Positions 62,245 through 64,000 of a DNA stretch of 64,000 nt are shown one piece after another. Numbering within the stretch: position 1 is the first letter of the stretch; each line of letters starts with the position of its first letter. Position numbers and translations under genes: made by a program. The stretch covers positions 62,001-126,000 of the forward strand of contig CALFUL010000003.1 of the NCBI GenBank assembly GCA_937929935.1, written 5' to 3'. This DNA is from an uncultured Flavobacteriaceae bacterium (GTDB taxonomy: Bacteria > Bacteroidota > Bacteroidia > Flavobacteriales > Flavobacteriaceae). The notes under the pieces are model-generated. The model saw nothing but the letters and a program-made list of their open reading frames with translations, had not been told where the DNA came from and searched no databases.

Positions 62245-63900
62245 ATGTGTAGAACGTGGTGGAAAGAAAGTGTAATCTATCAGATTTATCCGAGGTCTTT
62301 TTTTGATACTACCGGCAATGGTATGGGCGACCTTATGGGCATTCAAAAAAAGGTAGCATACATCAAAAATTTAGGGGTTGATATGGTGTGGCTTTGTCCT
62401 GTATATGAATCTCCTAATGATGATAATGGTTATGATATTAGTGATTATACCAAAATCATGGATGAGTTTGGCGGAGATGCCGCTTTTGACGAATTACTCC
62501 GAGAACTTCATGCTAACGGATTAAAATTAATGATGGATGTGGTGTTCAATCATTCTTCAGATGAACATCATTGGTTTCAAGAATCGCGAAAATCAAAAGA
62601 TAATAAGTACCGTGATTATTACTTCTGGAAAGAGGGAAAAGAAGGTGGTCCACCGAATAACTGGACTTCCTTTTTTGGCGGAAATGTTTGGAAGTATGAC
62701 GATTTGACCAAAGAGTATTACTTGCATTTATTCACTGAAAAACAACCCGACCTCAATTGGGAGAACCCGAAGGTGCGAGAAGAATTAAAAAATGTGCTTG
62801 AATTTTGGTTAAAGAAAGGGGTGGATGGTTTTCGAATGGATGTAATTTCATTGATTTCAAAACAACTGCATTTTCCTGATGCTGAGTCTCAAGATTTTAA
62901 AGAAATCATTACAAGTTATTATAGCAACGGCCCTAGAATTCATGAGTTTTTAAAGGAGCTAAATCATGATGTACTCAGTAAGTACGATATTGTAACAGTA
63001 GGCGAGGGGCCAGGTATTGATATCAAAAACGGACCTTTATATGTGGAAGAAGATCGAGATGAGCTGAACATGGTTTTTCATTTTGATCATATGTTCATTG
63101 ATGCCGGACCGGGCGGAAAGTATGACCCCTTAGATTTTGATTTTGTGCGCTTTAAGCAAGTATTCAATGACTGGGATGAAAAACTACATCAAAAAGGTTG
63201 GGGCAGTATCTTTTTAGGCAACCATGATTTTTCAAGAATGGTATCTCGTTTTGGTAATGATACCATTTACAGAACAGAGTCCGCCAAACTTTTGGCAATG
63301 CTTTTATTGACCCTACGTGGTACGGTTTACATATATCAAGGCGATGAAATAGGTATGACCAATGTAGCCTTTCCAACTATTGAAGATTATAATGATGTTG
63401 AGACTTTAAATAACTGGAAAGAAGCTAAGGCAAAGGGCGAAGACATGACTGAATTCTTGAAAATTGTTCATAGGCAAAGTAGAGACAACGCCCGAACACC
63501 TATGCAATGGAATAATACGCTAAATGCAGGTTTTTCTATAGGTACACCTTGGTTGAAATTGAATAAGAATTATGAAGAAATTAATGTTGAAAATGCTTTA
63601 AACGATGAAACCTCAATTCTAAATTTTTATAAAGAAATGATTGCGTTCAGAAAACATAATTTATGTTTGGTATATGGCGATTATGAGTGTCTTGATGTTG
63701 AAAACAAACAAGTTTTTGCCTACCGTAGGTATGATGCAAATGATGCGTTTTTAATCCTTTTAAACTTTAGTGATAATTCTATTTCTTGGCATCATGAATT
63801 TGTTGTGAAAGACTATACACTTGTAAAATCAAATCTCAAAAATTCAGCATCGAATTTTGATTTAAAACCTTGGCAGGCTAAATTATTTAGAAAGATTTAA
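62245..63900 (+). CDS. GH13 alpha-glucosidase, oligo-1,6-glucosidase type, cytoplasmic
   Basis: 551 aa from ATG 62245 (a TTG at 62236 is also in frame). No signal peptide, so cytoplasmic. Complete GH13 motif set: DVVFNH (98-103), GFRMDVIS (195-202) with nucleophile Asp199, TVGEG (251-255) with acid/base Glu254, FLGNHD (323-328) with Asp328, and region V QPDLN (167-171), typical of oligo-1,6-glucosidase/dextran glucosidase. Val200 directly after the nucleophile is the residue linked in characterised enzymes to alpha-1,6 preference. It would release glucose from short alpha-glucosides such as isomaltose, or from other small alpha-glucosides. Last gene of the operon in view. Confidence 0.92.
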   Translation: MCRTWWKESVIYQIYPRSFFDTTGNGMGDLMGIQKKVAYIKNLGVDMVWLCPVYESPNDDNGYDISDYTKIMDEFGGDAAFDELLRELHANGLKLMMDVVFNHSSDEHHWFQESRKSKDNKYRDYYFWKEGKEGGPPNNWTSFFGGNVWKYDDLTKEYYLHLFTEKQPDLNWENPKVREELKNVLEFWLKKGVDGFRMDVISLISKQLHFPDAESQDFKEIITSYYSNGPRIHEFLKELNHDVLSKYDIVTVGEGPGIDIKNGPLYVEEDRDELNMVFHFDHMFIDAGPGGKYDPLDFDFVRFKQVFNDWDEKLHQKGWGSIFLGNHDFSRMVSRFGNDTIYRTESAKLLAMLLLTLRGTVYIYQGDEIGMTNVAFPTIEDYNDVETLNNWKEAKAKGEDMTEFLKIVHRQSRDNARTPMQWNNTLNAGFSIGTPWLKLNKNYEEINVENALNDETSILNFYKEMIAFRKHNLCLVYGDYECLDVENKQVFAYRRYDANDAFLILLNFSDNSISWHHEFVVKDYTLVKSNLKNSASNFDLKPWQAKLFRKI

Positions 63901-63909
63901 GGTATTCGA

Positions 63910-63945
63910 TTTTTTTAGCTCTCGTCTTAGACGAGAGCTAAAAAA
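63910..63945. terminator. Palindromic hairpin downstream of the GH13 gene
   Basis: AGCTCTCGTC (63917-63926), loop TTA, GACGAGAGCT (63930-63939): a perfect 10-base stem, extended by T7 before and A6 after to about 16 bp. On either strand the RNA has U before and A after the core, so it is a symmetric hairpin rather than a classical stem with a U tail. It probably ends or protects the operon transcript. Confidence 0.6.
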
Positions 63946-64000
63946 CTTCCACAGGTTAATTTTACTCAAAATTGACTTTAAAAGCACCGTTTGTTATTGT

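Noticed and set aside
47892-63900. A polysaccharide (agar, carrageenan or galactan) utilisation locus
   Set aside because: No secreted glycoside hydrolase, lyase or sulfatase is present; both hydrolases lack signal peptides.
1-64000. tRNA, rRNA or riboswitch genes
   Set aside because: I read the intergenic regions for tRNA T-arm patterns and known riboswitch cores and saw none that I could support; a covariance-model scan would settle it.

Overview
The window is an AT-rich chromosomal stretch from a member of the Bacteroidetes, most likely a marine Flavobacteriaceae. The evidence is a SusC/SusD pair, a BT_3928-type DoxX protein, a DUF3667 protein, the folP-cdaA gene pair, Bacteroidetes-type lipoprotein signals, a TTTG / TAnnTTTG promoter, and starts that do not depend on strong Shine-Dalgarno sites. 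I see no rRNA, tRNA, CRISPR array, integrase, transposase or prophage.

Layout. (1) 1-1897: a lipoprotein with a Gly/Ser/Trp linker and a separate C-terminal domain, followed by a partial gene that leaves the window. (2) 2221-8945: a housekeeping block, with the minus-strand operon folP-cdaA-DUF3667 divergent from DUF1599, DoxX-DUF6624, tpiA, prmA and clpS. (3) 8977-17051: a beta-glucan (laminarin-type) block with a membrane Y_Y_Y/LuxR-type regulator, a PKD surface lipoprotein and two GH16 lipoproteins, one of which carries an extra domain inside its catalytic fold. (4) 17048-28656: miscellaneous genes (YeeE/YedE pair, cytochrome-c propeller dehydrogenase with a Crp/Fnr regulator, SDR-DUF2867, a large BNR propeller protein, lipocalin-like lipoproteins) and an array of about 190-bp repeats bounded by inverted arms. 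(5) 28807-32899: an accessory segment with a bile-acid-type symporter, the mobile-mystery A/B (HTH + Fic) pair beneath a codon-length minisatellite, and a DUF262 + HEPN pair. (6) 33117-46513: an acyl-CoA catabolic cluster (two acyl-CoA dehydrogenases, APH-like kinase, three SDRs, enoyl-CoA isomerase/hydratase, two MDR oxidoreductases, MaoC dehydratase, acyl-CoA synthetase). Its gene set resembles ACAD10/11- and Lva-type 4-hydroxyacid degradation. Most of its spacers carry the same family of composite short repeats. (7) 46684-63900: a GntR/LacI-type regulator followed by SusC, SusD, a VCBS/ASPIC lipoprotein, a cytoplasmic GH36 alpha-galactosidase, a sodium:solute symporter, glycerol-3-phosphate dehydrogenase, galactokinase and a cytoplasmic GH13 glucosidase.

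Region 7 is the most interesting system. The set of enzymes suggests import of a small intact alpha-galactoside across both membranes, cytoplasmic cleavage, and separate routes for galactose (GalK) and glycerol (GlpD). A galactosylglycerol such as floridoside or isofloridoside fits this logic; that substrate is an inference. Three phased 9-bp palindromes just after a consensus promoter in front of susC, and a partial copy in front of the regulator, are a likely operator set.
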